Shown here piece by piece: positions 25,949-35,370 of a stretch of 64,000 bases of DNA. The first letter of the stretch is position 1, and each line of letters opens with the position of its first letter. Source of the stretch: Streptomyces sp. S4.7 (GTDB lineage Bacteria; Actinomycetota; Actinomycetes; Streptomycetales; Streptomycetaceae); assembly GCF_010384365.1 (NCBI RefSeq), contig NZ_CP048397.1:6014001-6078000 (forward strand). The letters run 5' to 3'. The translations under genes and the position numbers were made by a program. A model generated the notes under the pieces. The model did not search any database. It was not told the origin of the DNA and worked only from the letters and a program-made list of their open reading frames with translations.

Positions 25949-26362
25949 ATGTCCGACGACGAGCAGCAGATCCGGGCCCTGATCGAGGGGTGGGCGGCGG
26001 CCGTGCACACGGGTGACATGGACCGTGTCCTGGCCGACCACGCCGCCGACATCGTGATGTTCGACGTGCCGCCGCCCCAGGAGGGCGTACGGGGCATCGA
26101 CGCCTACCGCGACGTCTGGCCCGGCTTCTTCGGGTGGCAGGCGAGCGGCGGCACGTTCGACATCCTCGAACTGGACGTCACCGCGGGCGCCGATGTCGCC
26201 TACGCGTACGCCCTCCTGCGCTGCGGTTCGCCGCGGGAGGTGGCCGAGCGGTCGGCCACCCGTCTGCGGCTCACGATCGGGCTGCGCAAGGAGCGGGAGC
26301 GCTGGGTGGTCGCGCACGAGCACCACTCGTTCCCGGACACCGGAGGCGAGGCGCCGGCCTGA
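25949..26362 (+). CDS. SnoaL/NTF2-like (DUF4440-type) protein
   Basis: 137 residues of a single NTF2-like cone domain: IRALIEGWAAAVHTGDMDRVLADHAADIVMFDVPPPQEGV, then the WVVAHEHHSFP end. These small proteins bind hydrophobic ligands or act on small polar substrates; the substrate here is unknown. The start at ATG 25949 rests on family alignment; the nearest GGGAG is rather far upstream. It lies only 41 bp after the mannanase stop, but a functional link is doubtful. Confidence 0.75.
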   Translation: MSDDEQQIRALIEGWAAAVHTGDMDRVLADHAADIVMFDVPPPQEGVRGIDAYRDVWPGFFGWQASGGTFDILELDVTAGADVAYAYALLRCGSPREVAERSATRLRLTIGLRKERERWVVAHEHHSFPDTGGEAPA

Positions 26363-26428
26363 GGGAGTCCGGCGCGCGCCGGCCGGGTCCGGGTCCGGTC
26401 CGGTCGGGCCCTGGTCCGACCGGGCCCG

Positions 26429-26824
26429 TCAGTCGGCCAGATCGACGCGCACCGTCAGCAGGTTCGTGCCCATCAGCCGGACCACCGCGCTGTTGCCGGC
26501 CGGCAGTTTCCGCAGACGTGCGCGGGGATCGTCCTGCGGCATCGGGTGGGCGGTTCCGGTGTGCCAGGTGCCCTTGATACGGACACGGACCCTCGGGTCG
26601 GCCAGGATGTTGCGTACGTACTGCGACTTGTCGCCGTACTCCGACACCAGCCAGAACTCCTGGCCGACCCGGCTCCCGCCGACCGGGGTCCGCCGGGGCA
26701 GCCCGGACGTGCGCCCCGTGGTCTCCAGAAGGATCTGCCCCGGCAACCGCGAGGAGAGCGGATTGGCGACCCGGCGCTGGAAGGCGGTGACGACCCGGTG
26801 CTTGATCTCGTGGTAGCGCGACAT
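26429..26824 (-). CDS. F420-/nitroreductase-family deazaflavin-dependent protein (DDN-like)
   Basis: 131 residues from ATG 26824 with GGGAG upstream. Signature of the nitroreductase/quinol-dehydrogenase split-barrel family: LETTGRTSGLPRRTPVGGSRVGQEFWLVSEYG, followed by QYVRNILADPRVRVRIKGTWHTG. These proteins bind F420 (sometimes FMN or heme) and reduce quinones or nitro compounds. It is a stand-alone gene, divergent from the ABC permease. Confidence 0.83.
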   Translation of the reverse strand: MSRYHEIKHRVVTAFQRRVANPLSSRLPGQILLETTGRTSGLPRRTPVGGSRVGQEFWLVSEYGDKSQYVRNILADPRVRVRIKGTWHTGTAHPMPQDDPRARLRKLPAGNSAVVRLMGTNLLTVRVDLAD

Positions 26825-26968
26825 CCGTGACTCTCCCTCTCGCGGTGCTGACATTGCGGACGGTACCGACGATGCTCACGGCGCTGACCGTGCACGTGCC
26901 GAGGGCTTCTCATCCTTCTCTTACGCCGCTCATATGCTGCCATCACGCGCCGTGCATATCTTCGCGCC

Positions 26969-28420
26969 ATGTTCTTCACCTACCTCCGGCGCGAACTGCG
27001 CCGCCGCCGAAAGGCCGCGCTCGTCGTCGCCTCGGGGCTCGCTCTCGGTATCGCGCTGGTCATCGTCGTCGACTCCGTCTCCTCGGGCATGCGGGACGCC
27101 CAGGGAAAGGTCCTGGAGTCGCTGTACGGACTCGGCACGGACATGACCGTCACCAAGGCCGCCCCGCCCGCCTCGGAGGGCGGCCGGGAGAGACCCCGCT
27201 TCAACTTCGACGCGCAGGACGGTGACGAGGAGCAGAGCAGCGACATCGTCATGCCGCAGGGCTTCGAGACCCTCGCGTCGAGCACCGTCGACGAGGTCGC
27301 CGACCAGTCCGGTGTGGCCACCGCCGTGGGCGGCCTCAGCCTCTCGGTCGTCAAGGTCGACGGGGAGTTCAGGCCCGGCAGGCTCCAGCCGGGGGAGGAC
27401 AGCGCGAACGGCGGCGGCGGCGGCATCGGTGGTCCGCAGGGTGAAGTACGGGGCGGGGGAGCCGAGTTCGACGTCAACTCCTACACGGTCTACGGCACCG
27501 ACACCACCCGTCAGGACCTCGGCCCGCTGACCTCCTCCAGGATCACCGACGGCCGTACCTTCAAGACGGCCGAGACCGACGCCGAGGTGGCCGTCGCCGA
27601 CGCCGCCTACGCGAAGGAGAAGAAGTACAAGGTCGGCAGTGAAGTCACCGTCAAGGGGACGAAGTTCGAGATCGTCGGCATAGCGACCCCCGACAGCGGC
27701 GACGCGGCGGCCAATCTGTACATCCCGCTGAAGCAGGCGCAGACCCTGTCCGACTCCAAGGACAAGGTCACCACGGTCTACGTCCAGGCCGACGACTCCC
27801 AGCAGATCGGGGCCGTCAAGTCGGCCATCCGGAAGAACGTCCCGGGCACCACCGTCACCACCTCCGCCGACCTCGCCGACACGGTCTCCGGCTCCCTCAC
27901 CACGGCGTCCGACCTCGCCACCAACGTCGGCAAGTGGCTGTCCGTCGCCGTTCTCGTCGCCGCGTTCGTCGTCGCCGGACTGCTCACCGTGTCGGCCGTC
28001 AGCCGCCGCGTACAGGAGTTCGGCACGCTCAAGGCCCTCGGCTGGAAGAGCGGGCGCGTCACCCGGCAGGTCGTCGGCGAGGCGATGGTCAACGGGCTGG
28101 TCGGCGGTGCGCTCGGCATCGCCGTCGGCGTGGCCGGCGCCTACGCGCTGACCGCCGTCAGCCCCTCCCTGACCGCCCAGCTCGGCGCCGCGGCCGGCGG
28201 CCCCGGCGGCGGTCCGGCCGGCGGTCTCCTCCGAGCGGGCGGCCCCGGCGCGCAGAGCGCCGACAAGGCCATCGAGATCGCGCTCACCGCGCCCGTCTCC
28301 GCCTCGACGATCGCCCTGGCGGTCGGCCTCGCGGTGACGGGCGGACTGATCGCCGGCGCCTTCGGCGGCTGGCGCGCCTCCCGCCTCCGGCCGGCCGACG
28401 CGCTGCGCCGCGTCGAGTAG
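26969..28420 (+). CDS. ABC transporter permease, FtsX/MacB type
   Basis: 483 residues. One N-terminal span (about 18-38), a large extracytoplasmic MacB-like domain (40-320) with a Gly-rich insert near 150-160, then three spans (about 330-350, 380-405 and 450-470) including the conserved RRVQEFGTLKALGWKSGRVTRQ of FtsX-type permeases and ending WRASRLRPADALRRVE. Such mechanotransmission transporters move peptides or lipids, or drive periplasmic partners. The ATPase follows 65 bp downstream. Confidence 0.88.
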   Translation: MFFTYLRRELRRRRKAALVVASGLALGIALVIVVDSVSSGMRDAQGKVLESLYGLGTDMTVTKAAPPASEGGRERPRFNFDAQDGDEEQSSDIVMPQGFETLASSTVDEVADQSGVATAVGGLSLSVVKVDGEFRPGRLQPGEDSANGGGGGIGGPQGEVRGGGAEFDVNSYTVYGTDTTRQDLGPLTSSRITDGRTFKTAETDAEVAVADAAYAKEKKYKVGSEVTVKGTKFEIVGIATPDSGDAAANLYIPLKQAQTLSDSKDKVTTVYVQADDSQQIGAVKSAIRKNVPGTTVTTSADLADTVSGSLTTASDLATNVGKWLSVAVLVAAFVVAGLLTVSAVSRRVQEFGTLKALGWKSGRVTRQVVGEAMVNGLVGGALGIAVGVAGAYALTAVSPSLTAQLGAAAGGPGGGPAGGLLRAGGPGAQSADKAIEIALTAPVSASTIALAVGLAVTGGLIAGAFGGWRASRLRPADALRRVE

Positions 28421-28485
28421 CGCCCGAGGACGCCCTCGTACCACCCGTACTCATCGCAGCATCGCAGCAGCCCAGGAGTCGCACC

Positions 28486-29166
28486 ATGTATGAACTCAGC
28501 GGCGTCACCAAGCAGTACCGCAGAGGCAAGGACACCGTCCACGCGCTCGCCGGGGTCGATCTGACCATCGGCGAGGGCGACCGGCTCGTCATCAAGGGCC
28601 CCACCGGCGGTGGCAAGTCCACCCTCCTCCAGATGCTCGGCGGCCTCGACCGGCCCACCGCGGGCAGCGTCAGGCTCGACGGCACCGACCTCGCCCGGCT
28701 CGGCGAGGCTAAACTCACCGGCCTACGCGGCCGGTCCATCGGCTTCGTCTTCCAGAGCTTCAACCTCATCCCCACCCTGTCCGCCCAGGAGAACGTCGAG
28801 ACGGCGCTCGTACCGCTGGGCACCAAGGCCGGGGAACGCCGCGACCGCGCGGCCGAGGCCCTGCGCTCCGTCGGGCTGGGGGAGCGCCTCAACCATGTGC
28901 CCTCCGAGATGTCCGGCGGGCAGCAGCAGCGCGTCGCCATCGCGCGGGCGCTCGTCAAACAGCCGAAGGTGCTGCTGGCCGACGAACCCACCGGCAATCT
29001 CGACGAGTCCATGCGTGACGAGATCATGGACCTCCTCGAAGGGCTCTGGAAGGAGCACGGGCTGACCTTCGTGATGGTCACCCACGACAGCGCCATCGCC
29101 CGCCGCGCGACCCGCCTCGCCACCATCAGGAACGGGAAGATCACCATCACCGAACGCTCGAAGTAG
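28486..29166 (+). CDS. ABC transporter ATP-binding protein (LolD/MacB type)
   Basis: 226 residues. Walker A GPTGGGKSTLL (near 38-48), Q-loop FVFQSFNLIP, signature MSGGQQQRVAIARAL (near 143-157), Walker B VLLADEPTGNLD, and H-loop VTHDSAIARR. AGGAG precedes the ATG. It pairs with the FtsX-type permease just upstream; a strong hairpin follows at 29191-29222. Confidence 0.93.
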   Translation: MYELSGVTKQYRRGKDTVHALAGVDLTIGEGDRLVIKGPTGGGKSTLLQMLGGLDRPTAGSVRLDGTDLARLGEAKLTGLRGRSIGFVFQSFNLIPTLSAQENVETALVPLGTKAGERRDRAAEALRSVGLGERLNHVPSEMSGGQQQRVAIARALVKQPKVLLADEPTGNLDESMRDEIMDLLEGLWKEHGLTFVMVTHDSAIARRATRLATIRNGKITITERSK

Positions 29167-29190
29167 CGGGGGAGGCGACGGGGCGAGCGA

Positions 29191-29222
29191 CGGCCCGGCC
29201 GACTGCCGACAGGGCCGGGCCG
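29191..29222 (+). terminator. Hairpin terminator after ABC operon
   Basis: Perfect 10-bp arms at 29191-29200 (CGGCCCGGCC) and 29213-29222 with a 12-base loop, 25 bp after the ATPase stop. No U-tract, as usual in this group. Confidence 0.65.
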
Positions 29223-29358
29223 GGAAGCGCGGGGGCCGGGGTGGGCGTGTCAGAGCGGGGCGGGGGGCGCGCGACCGTACACTGAGCCGGTTCGCGGGCC
29301 GTGCCCCGCCGCGTGCCCCGCGTGCCCCGCGTCCCCCGCGTCGGCCCCGGAGGCGTTC

Positions 29359-30840
29359 TTGCGCTTCAGCTCACCTTCGACCCGTCTGCTCACCCGGCTT
29401 CCACTGGCCGGCAACTACCCGGCGGCCGTCGCCCTCGCGCTGCTCGCGCTGAGCCCGTACCTGATCCTCACCACCGCCACCTCCCTCGCGGAGCCGCAGA
29501 TCATGGGGGGCATCGGCGCCACGGCGTACGAGCTCCAGCTCAGCAGCGGCATGTCGAACGCGGCGTACGCCTTCGGCGCCGTGGCCTGCGCCGACCTCGT
29601 GCAGCGGTTCGCACGGCGCCGGGTCTATCTCATCTGCGAATGCGGGTTCGTGCTGAGTTCGGTGCTGGCCCTCAGCGCGCAGAACATCGGCATGTTCGCG
29701 ACCGGAGTGGTGCTCCAAGGACTCTCCACCGGCATGCTGCTGGTCGCGGCGCTGCCCCCGCTGATCATCGGCCACCCCATCGACAAGCTCCGGACCACCG
29801 CCGCGGTCGTCAGCCTCGGCCTCTTCGGCATGGTGGCGTTCGGGCCTCTGGTGGGCGGGCTCGTCGGCTCGCTCGGCGGCTGGCGGCCCCTGTTCGCGGG
29901 CATCGGCACCCTGGCGCTGATCGGACTGGTGATCGGCTCCCTGACCTTCGAGGGCAACGATCCGCCGGACCGCCGGGCGAGGTTCGACTGGACCGCGATC
30001 CCGCTCGCCTTCGGCACCACGGCGCTGCCGTTCTTCGGCGTCTCGTGGCTGACGCGCGGCGACTTCAGCGATGCCGAGTTCTATGTGCCGGTCGTCGTGG
30101 GGCTGGTCTGCGGGGTCTTTCTGGTGGGCGGCCACTACCGCAAGGCCCGACCGCTGATGCCGGTGCGTCCCATCAGCGACACCCTGCCGGTCGTCGGCAC
30201 GCTCAACGCGATGCTCGTCGGGGCGTGCTTCACCACCCTGCTGGAGCTCATCGAGGTCTATCTGACCAGGATGGCGGACTACTCCCCGCTGCGGATCGGG
30301 GCGCTCGTCACTCCCCAGATCCTCGGCGTCCTCATCGCGGCCCTGCTGTTCCGCCGGCTGATGTCGACCCGCTGGACGCCGTATCTGGCCCTGTGCGGCA
30401 CCATCAGCGTGGCCGTCGGGGCCGCCGTCCTGCTCGCCACCTCCACGTCGAGCGCGACGGTGACCGTCCCCATCGCCTCGTTCTTCCTCGGCTTCGGCGC
30501 GGGCGCCGGCGTCACGCCCGGACTCTTCCTGGCCGGCTTCTCCGTCCCCGCCGCGCAGATCGGCCCCACCTTCGCCCTGGTGGAACTGCTGCGCTCGGAG
30601 GCGGCGTTCCTCATCGGTCCGGTCCTGCTGCACTTCGCGCTCGTCCAGGGTCTCGCCGACGGGTTCCACCAGGCGGTGGGGATCACGCTGGGAATCACCG
30701 TCATCGGCACCCTGAGCCTGGTGACCCTGTACGCCCCGGGCGGCGCCCGCCCGGAGGCACCGGACCTGGTGTCCTGGCACGCGGGTACGTCGACGGGCTA
30801 CCACTCACCGGCCCTGCTGGCGGCGGTCCGTAACCGCTGA
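29359..30840 (+). CDS. MFS transporter (drug-efflux-like)
   Basis: 493 residues with at least 12, probably 14, hydrophobic spans. The start is TTG 29359, chosen because GGAGG sits 7 bp upstream. The motif region YAFGAVACADLVQRFARRRVYLI resembles MFS motif A (poorly conserved), and VALPPLIIG-like and SLGLFGMVAFGPLVGGLVGS stretches fit the antiporter motif C region. The substrate is unknown. Three 9-bp CCCCGCGTG-like repeats lie just upstream (about 29311-29342). Confidence 0.82.
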   Translation: MRFSSPSTRLLTRLPLAGNYPAAVALALLALSPYLILTTATSLAEPQIMGGIGATAYELQLSSGMSNAAYAFGAVACADLVQRFARRRVYLICECGFVLSSVLALSAQNIGMFATGVVLQGLSTGMLLVAALPPLIIGHPIDKLRTTAAVVSLGLFGMVAFGPLVGGLVGSLGGWRPLFAGIGTLALIGLVIGSLTFEGNDPPDRRARFDWTAIPLAFGTTALPFFGVSWLTRGDFSDAEFYVPVVVGLVCGVFLVGGHYRKARPLMPVRPISDTLPVVGTLNAMLVGACFTTLLELIEVYLTRMADYSPLRIGALVTPQILGVLIAALLFRRLMSTRWTPYLALCGTISVAVGAAVLLATSTSSATVTVPIASFFLGFGAGAGVTPGLFLAGFSVPAAQIGPTFALVELLRSEAAFLIGPVLLHFALVQGLADGFHQAVGITLGITVIGTLSLVTLYAPGGARPEAPDLVSWHAGTSTGYHSPALLAAVRNR

Positions 30841-30931
30841 CCACGCGCCCCGCACCCCGCCGACGTGCGGGGCGCCGGTGGGCGCCGGATAGTGGAGGGG
30901 CGGGGCGGGCTCTTCGAGCGGAGGCGCAGCG

Positions 30932-32362
30932 ATGAGCAAGCGAGGCCGGAACCCCGGAACGGCCGCGCGGCGGCAGGCCCCGTACCTGTCCCCCCGCGAG
31001 CGCGCGGAGCAGGGGAGGGCCGCGCGCAAGAGCGCGCCGAGGAGGAGCCACGCGGGGTTCGACCCCGGCGACCGGCCCGATCCGGTGTCGGTCGTGGAGG
31101 CGCAGTCGCAGACGCGGGTGCCCGATCTGGTGCCCATCCGGTACGGGCGGATGACGGAGTCGCCCTTCCGCTTCTACCGCGGCGCCGCCGCGATCATGGC
31201 GGGCGATCTGGCCGGCACCCCCGACACGGGCCTCACCGCGCAGCTCTGCGGGGACGCGCATCTGATGAACTTCCGGCTGCTCGGGTCGCCCGAACGACGG
31301 CTGGTGTTCGACATCAACGACTTCGACGAGACGCTGCCGGGACCGTGGGAGTGGGACGTCAAACGGCTGGCCGCGAGCCTGGTGATCGCCGCGCGGGAGA
31401 ACGGGTTCTCCGCCGGGGACAGGGCGACGATCGTGGGGACGGCCGTACGGTCCTACCGCGAGCGGATGCGCCTGTTCGCCGGGATGGGCAACCTCGACGT
31501 CTGGTACACACGCGCCGACATGGCGGACCTCCAGCCGCTGGCCGACCGGCAGCTCAGGGCGAAGGGCCGGAAGCGGCTGTCGGCGACGATGGCGAAGGCG
31601 CGCACCCGCGACAGTCTCCAGGCGTTCGAGAAGCTGACGCGAGTACAGGACGGGGAGCGCCGGTTCACTCCCGATCCGCCGCTGGTCGTGCCGGTGGACG
31701 AGCTGCTGGGGGGCGTGCGGCGCGACTCGTTCGTCACCGAACTCCACGAGCTGGTCGAGCGGTACGGCCGGAGCCTGTCCACCGAGCGCAGACACCTGCT
31801 CCGGCAGTACCGGGTGGTCGACATCGCCCGCAAGGTGGTCGGCGTGGGCAGCGTGGGGACACGCTGCTGGATCCTGCTCCTGCTGGGCAAGGACGACACG
31901 GATCCGCTGATCCTCCAGGCGAAGGAGGCGGACCGCTCCGTGCTCGCCGAGCACGCGGGCCGCAGCGAGTACCGCAACCAGGGGCAGCGCGTCGTCGCCG
32001 GTCAGCGGCTCATGCAGTCGGTGGGCGACGTGTTCCTGGGATGGGACCGGGTGCGGGGGCTGAGCGGACACCAACGGGACTTCTACGTGCGGCAGTTGCA
32101 CGACTGGAAGGGCGTCCTGGTGCCGCAGGAGATGGTGCCCAACGGGATGCGGGTGTTCGGCGAACTGTGCGGCGCCACCCTAGCCCGCGCGCACGCCCGC
32201 TCGGGCGACCGGATCGCCATCGCCGCCTATCTGGGCGGCGGCTCCGCGTTCGACGACGCGCTGATCGAGTTCGCGGAGGCGTACGCCGACCAGAACGAGC
32301 GCGACCACGCCGCGCTGGTGGCCGCGGTGAAGTCGGGGCGGGTGCGGGCGACGGCGGGGTGA
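30932..32362 (+). CDS. DUF2252 domain protein
   Basis: 476 residues. The DUF2252 pattern is strong: RYGRMTESPFRFYRGAAAIMAGDL near 70-93, CGDAHLMNFRLLGSPERRLVFDINDFDETLPGPWEWDVKRLAAS near 109-152, and GVGSVGTRCWILLLLG near 305. The GDAHLMNF and DINDFDE parts resemble the catalytic HxD/metal sites of kinase-like phosphotransferases, so a small-molecule kinase is a fair guess (inference). Cytosolic; basic N-terminal 40 residues are low in complexity. No operon partner. Confidence 0.85.
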   Translation: MSKRGRNPGTAARRQAPYLSPRERAEQGRAARKSAPRRSHAGFDPGDRPDPVSVVEAQSQTRVPDLVPIRYGRMTESPFRFYRGAAAIMAGDLAGTPDTGLTAQLCGDAHLMNFRLLGSPERRLVFDINDFDETLPGPWEWDVKRLAASLVIAARENGFSAGDRATIVGTAVRSYRERMRLFAGMGNLDVWYTRADMADLQPLADRQLRAKGRKRLSATMAKARTRDSLQAFEKLTRVQDGERRFTPDPPLVVPVDELLGGVRRDSFVTELHELVERYGRSLSTERRHLLRQYRVVDIARKVVGVGSVGTRCWILLLLGKDDTDPLILQAKEADRSVLAEHAGRSEYRNQGQRVVAGQRLMQSVGDVFLGWDRVRGLSGHQRDFYVRQLHDWKGVLVPQEMVPNGMRVFGELCGATLARAHARSGDRIAIAAYLGGGSAFDDALIEFAEAYADQNERDHAALVAAVKSGRVRATAG

Positions 32363-32767
32363 CCGGCCCGCGCACCGCCCGGCCCCCGACGGCTCGACCA
32401 CGACGGTCCTCCGCACCCGGCGCGACGGCGACGTCCTGAACCTACGGGCGGCCGGCACGCAGAACTCCCCGGTTCTCGGCCGAGCGCACGCTGCTGACCG
32501 CCCCCCGGGAACGGAGCCACTGACGGCGCGACTCGGCTGAACAGCGCCTGGCCACAGAGAGGTTCGCACCGTCCGGACGGGACCGGCCGCCGCCGCTGCA
32601 CGCGCGGGAGACGTACCGGCCACAGTCCTCGCCCCGGCCCGGCGGGAGGACGAACCGCACCACGCCGGCGCAGTCCGGCGGGCCCCGTCTCTATCTCCGG
32701 ACAGAGACGACGGTCGCCCGGTGGGCTGATGTCCGCGCCGTACGCGAGCCGTAGCGTGGAGCGCATC
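32363..32767. other. Intergenic region, no gene seen
   Basis: About 400 bp of GC-rich sequence with only short non-coding-like frames on both strands. The promoter of the following histidine kinase should lie near its right end. I see no RNA gene or repeat. Confidence 0.4.
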
Positions 32768-33933
32768 ATGAAACGAACCGACGACCGGTTTCTCCCGGTC
32801 CTGCTGCTCGGTGTCCAGGCCGCGGTGCGGCCCGGATACGCGCTGACGCGTGGCGCCGCGCCGGATGCCGCGGACCTCCTCGCCGTCGCACTGGCGGGTG
32901 GTCTGGTGGCCGCCGCGCTCGCCGCCCGCCGTACCCGTCCGGTGCCCGTCCTCACTCTCGTCGCCGTCGTCTGCGCCATCGGCGCGGGACCGCTGCCGAC
33001 GGGCGCCGTGGCGGTGCTCGGCACGGCGGGAGTCGCGCTGGCCCTGTTCACGGTGGCCACCGAACGGGACACCACCACCGCGCTGCTGTGCGTCGCCACG
33101 CTCACCGTCTGGCAACTCACGTACGGCATCAGCCTGCACGGGCTGAGCGGCGGCCAGGGACTCGATCTCGTCCTCACCGCGTTGCTCTACGCGACAGCCA
33201 CCGGAACGGGACTGTTCGCGCGGCGGCGACGGGCCGAGCGGAGCGCCGCCGAACGGCGTCTGGAACGGGCGGAGAGCGAGCGGCACCGCCTTCCGGCGGC
33301 GGAACAACGCCGGATGGAGAGGGAGTTGCACGACGTCAGCGCCCATCACCTCACGGCGGTGGTCGTGACGGTCGAGGCGGCGCTGGGGCTGCGGGAGCGA
33401 CGGCCCGAACTGGCCGGCGAGGCGGTGGAGTTCGCCGCCGGGACCGGCCGCGAGGTGACCCGGGCACTGAGCGCCGTGCGGGCCCCGGCGCCCTCACCGG
33501 GGGATCTGCCCGCGCAGGAGCGACTGCGTGCACTCGTCGCCGGATTCCAGGCCCTCGGGCTGCCGGTGACCTGTGAGACCGAGGCCCTGCCGGACGGTTC
33601 CGTCGGCGACGCCGCGTACGGCATCGTCCGTGAGGCACTGACCAATGTGATCCGCCACGCCCCCGGCGCCCCCACCACCGTGCGATGCGTCTACGGCGAC
33701 ACGCACACGGACGTCGTGGTGCGCAACGCGCCACCGAAGGTGCCGGGCACGGGCACAGCCACGGGTTCCGGCGCCGCGCGAAGTGACGGACCCGTCAAGG
33801 GACTCGGTGGCGGGCGCGGCCAGAACTCCCTTCGCGGGCGGGCCAGGGAGGCGGGCGGCACGCTCACCAGCGGGCCGACGCCGGACGGCGGGTGGGAGGT
33901 GCGGGCGGTCCTGCCGGGGCGGAACCGGACGGT
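32768..33933 (+). CDS. Orphan sensor histidine kinase (HisKA_3 type) lacking its own stop
   Basis: From ATG 32768 with GGAG upstream. About four membrane spans fill residues 5-145, followed by a coiled coil and the dimerisation/phosphoacceptor box MERELHDVSAHHLTAVV with His188, the N box GIVREALTNVIRHA near 287, and a G-box region ending GGGWEVRAVLPG-like at about residue 385. The catalytic domain seems complete, but no stop codon follows: the frame stays open through unrelated sequence into the aldo/keto reductase remnant and ends only at 35317. The end coordinate given is where kinase homology stops. No response regulator is adjacent. The 3' end of the gene has evidently been lost or shifted. 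Confidence 0.7.
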
Positions 33934-34040
33934 GCACGCGGCGGCAGTGCCGCGCGAGTACCGGATCGCCCAGTTCGTCACGGCCGCCGGCCTGTGCTTC
34001 CGCCGCCCTCATGACCACCGCACACCGGGAGACCACCGCC

Positions 34041-34469
34041 ATGACCGACACCGGACCGTCCCACCGCGCCGTACGCACCCTGCGCCACGCGCTCAGCAAC
34101 GTCTTCGCCCGTGTCTACCTCGTGGCGATCGTCCTGCTGTCCGGCTGGGCCGTCGTGGTCAGCGTGGGCGACAACCCCGACGCGTCCTTCGCCGGAGTGG
34201 TGCCGGTGATCGCCACCCTGCCCGTCAGCCTGCTCTTGATCGTGCTGCCCGACCACTGGTCCATGATCCTGCTCCCGATCTCCCTGGGCGCCCTGGTCAA
34301 CGCCACCGTCATCGGCTGGTGCGCCCACGCCCTGACCCGGCCGCGCCCCGGCTCGGGCCCTCCGCGCTGGGCCTGGGCGCGATGGGCATGTCCGGCGCCT
34401 ACGGCGAGGCCGACCGCGCCGAGAGTGTCGCCACCGTGCACGCCGCGCTGGACGCCGGTGTCACGCTGA
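34041..34469 (+). CDS. SCO4225-like small membrane protein with altered C-terminus
   Basis: ATG 34041 with GGGAG about 9 bp upstream. About 100 residues match the SCO4225 family: RTLRHALSNVFARVYLVAIVLL, SVGDNPDASFAGVVPVIATLPVSLLLIVLP and GALVNATVIGWCAHAL, giving three membrane spans. After CAHALTRPRPG (about 34345) the frame reads on through aldo/keto-reductase DNA in the wrong frame for about 40 meaningless residues. A deletion that joined this gene's end to the reductase is the simplest explanation. The core of the protein could still fold. Confidence 0.65.
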   Translation: MTDTGPSHRAVRTLRHALSNVFARVYLVAIVLLSGWAVVVSVGDNPDASFAGVVPVIATLPVSLLLIVLPDHWSMILLPISLGALVNATVIGWCAHALTRPRPGSGPPRWAWARWACPAPTARPTAPRVSPPCTPRWTPVSR

Positions 34470-35317
34470 TCGACACGGGCGACTTCTACGCGATGGGCCA
34501 CAACGAACTGCTGCTCGCCGAGGCCCTGCGCGGCCGGGACCGGGACAGCTACCAGCTGAGCGTCAAGTTCGGCATGCTGCGCGGACCCGGCCCGGATTTC
34601 GGCGGGCACGACTGCCGCCCCGAGGCGGTGAAGAACTTCCTGGCCTACTCGCTGACCCGGCTGGGCACCGACCACATCGACATCTACCGTCCCGCCCGGC
34701 TCGACCCGGCGGTACCGATCGAGGAGACGGTCGGCGCGATCAAGGAGATGATCGACGCCGGGTACGTACGGCACCTCGGCCTCTCGGAGGTCGACGCCGC
34801 GACGATCCGCCGCGCGCACGCGGTGCAGCCGGTCGCCGACCTGCAGATCGAGTACCCACTGATCTCCCGCGCGATCGAGGCGGAGGTCCTGCCGACGCTG
34901 CGGGAGCTGGGCATCGGGCTGACCGCGTACGGCGTTCTCAGCCGCGGTCTCATCTCCGGTCACTGGACGGCCGGGCACACCGCCGGCCCCGGCGACATGC
35001 GTGCCGTGAGCCCGCGGTTCGCCGCGGGGAACGTGGAGCACAACCTCTCCTTCGTGGAGACGCTGCGCCGGATCGCCGGGGCCAAGGGGTGCACCGTCGC
35101 CCAACTGGCGATCGCCTGGGTGGCCGCGCAGGGCGACCACATCGTGCCCCTGGTCGGCGCCCGCACCCGGGAACGGCTGGCGGAGGCGCTGCCCGCGACG
35201 GCACTGACCCTCACCGAGGCCGACCTCGCCGAGATCGAGAAGGCGGTCCCCGCGGGCACGGCGCGCGGCGACCGCTACCCGTCGGCGTTCATGTCCGGCC
35301 TCGGCGTGGGCAACTGA
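34352..35317 (+). pseudogene. Aldo/keto reductase lacking its N-terminal strand
   Basis: About 320 residues of a typical NADPH aldo/keto reductase (AKR13/YajO-like): GLGAMGMSGAYGEADRAESVATVHAALDAGVTLIDTGDFY, HNELLLAEALRG, SVKFGMLRGP, TDHIDIYRPARLDPAVPIEETVGAIKEM, and VAQLAIAWVAAQG. Asp of LIDTGDFY, the usual Tyr, Lys of VKFG and the His equivalent region are present. The first ~10 residues, including the start codon, are missing; the frame runs unbroken from the upstream histidine kinase. Translation from an internal ATG (34382) would give a protein without its first barrel strand. Confidence 0.75.
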
Positions 35318-35351
35318 GCCCCGCCCTCCCCTTGGGCGGGGAAGGCGGGGC
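35318..35351. terminator. Bidirectional hairpin between reductase and fasciclin genes
   Basis: Arms GCCCCGCC (35318-35325) and GGCGGGGC (35344-35351) enclose a further partly paired GC-rich stem. It lies between two convergent 3' ends. Confidence 0.65.
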
Positions 35352-35370
35352 CGGGGGGAGAGGCCGATGC

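Noticed and set aside
32768..35317. A single kinase-reductase fusion protein
   Set aside because: The stretch joining the two parts is Arg/Pro-rich out-of-frame sequence of a separate membrane-protein gene, so the continuous frame is better explained by damage than by a designed fusion.
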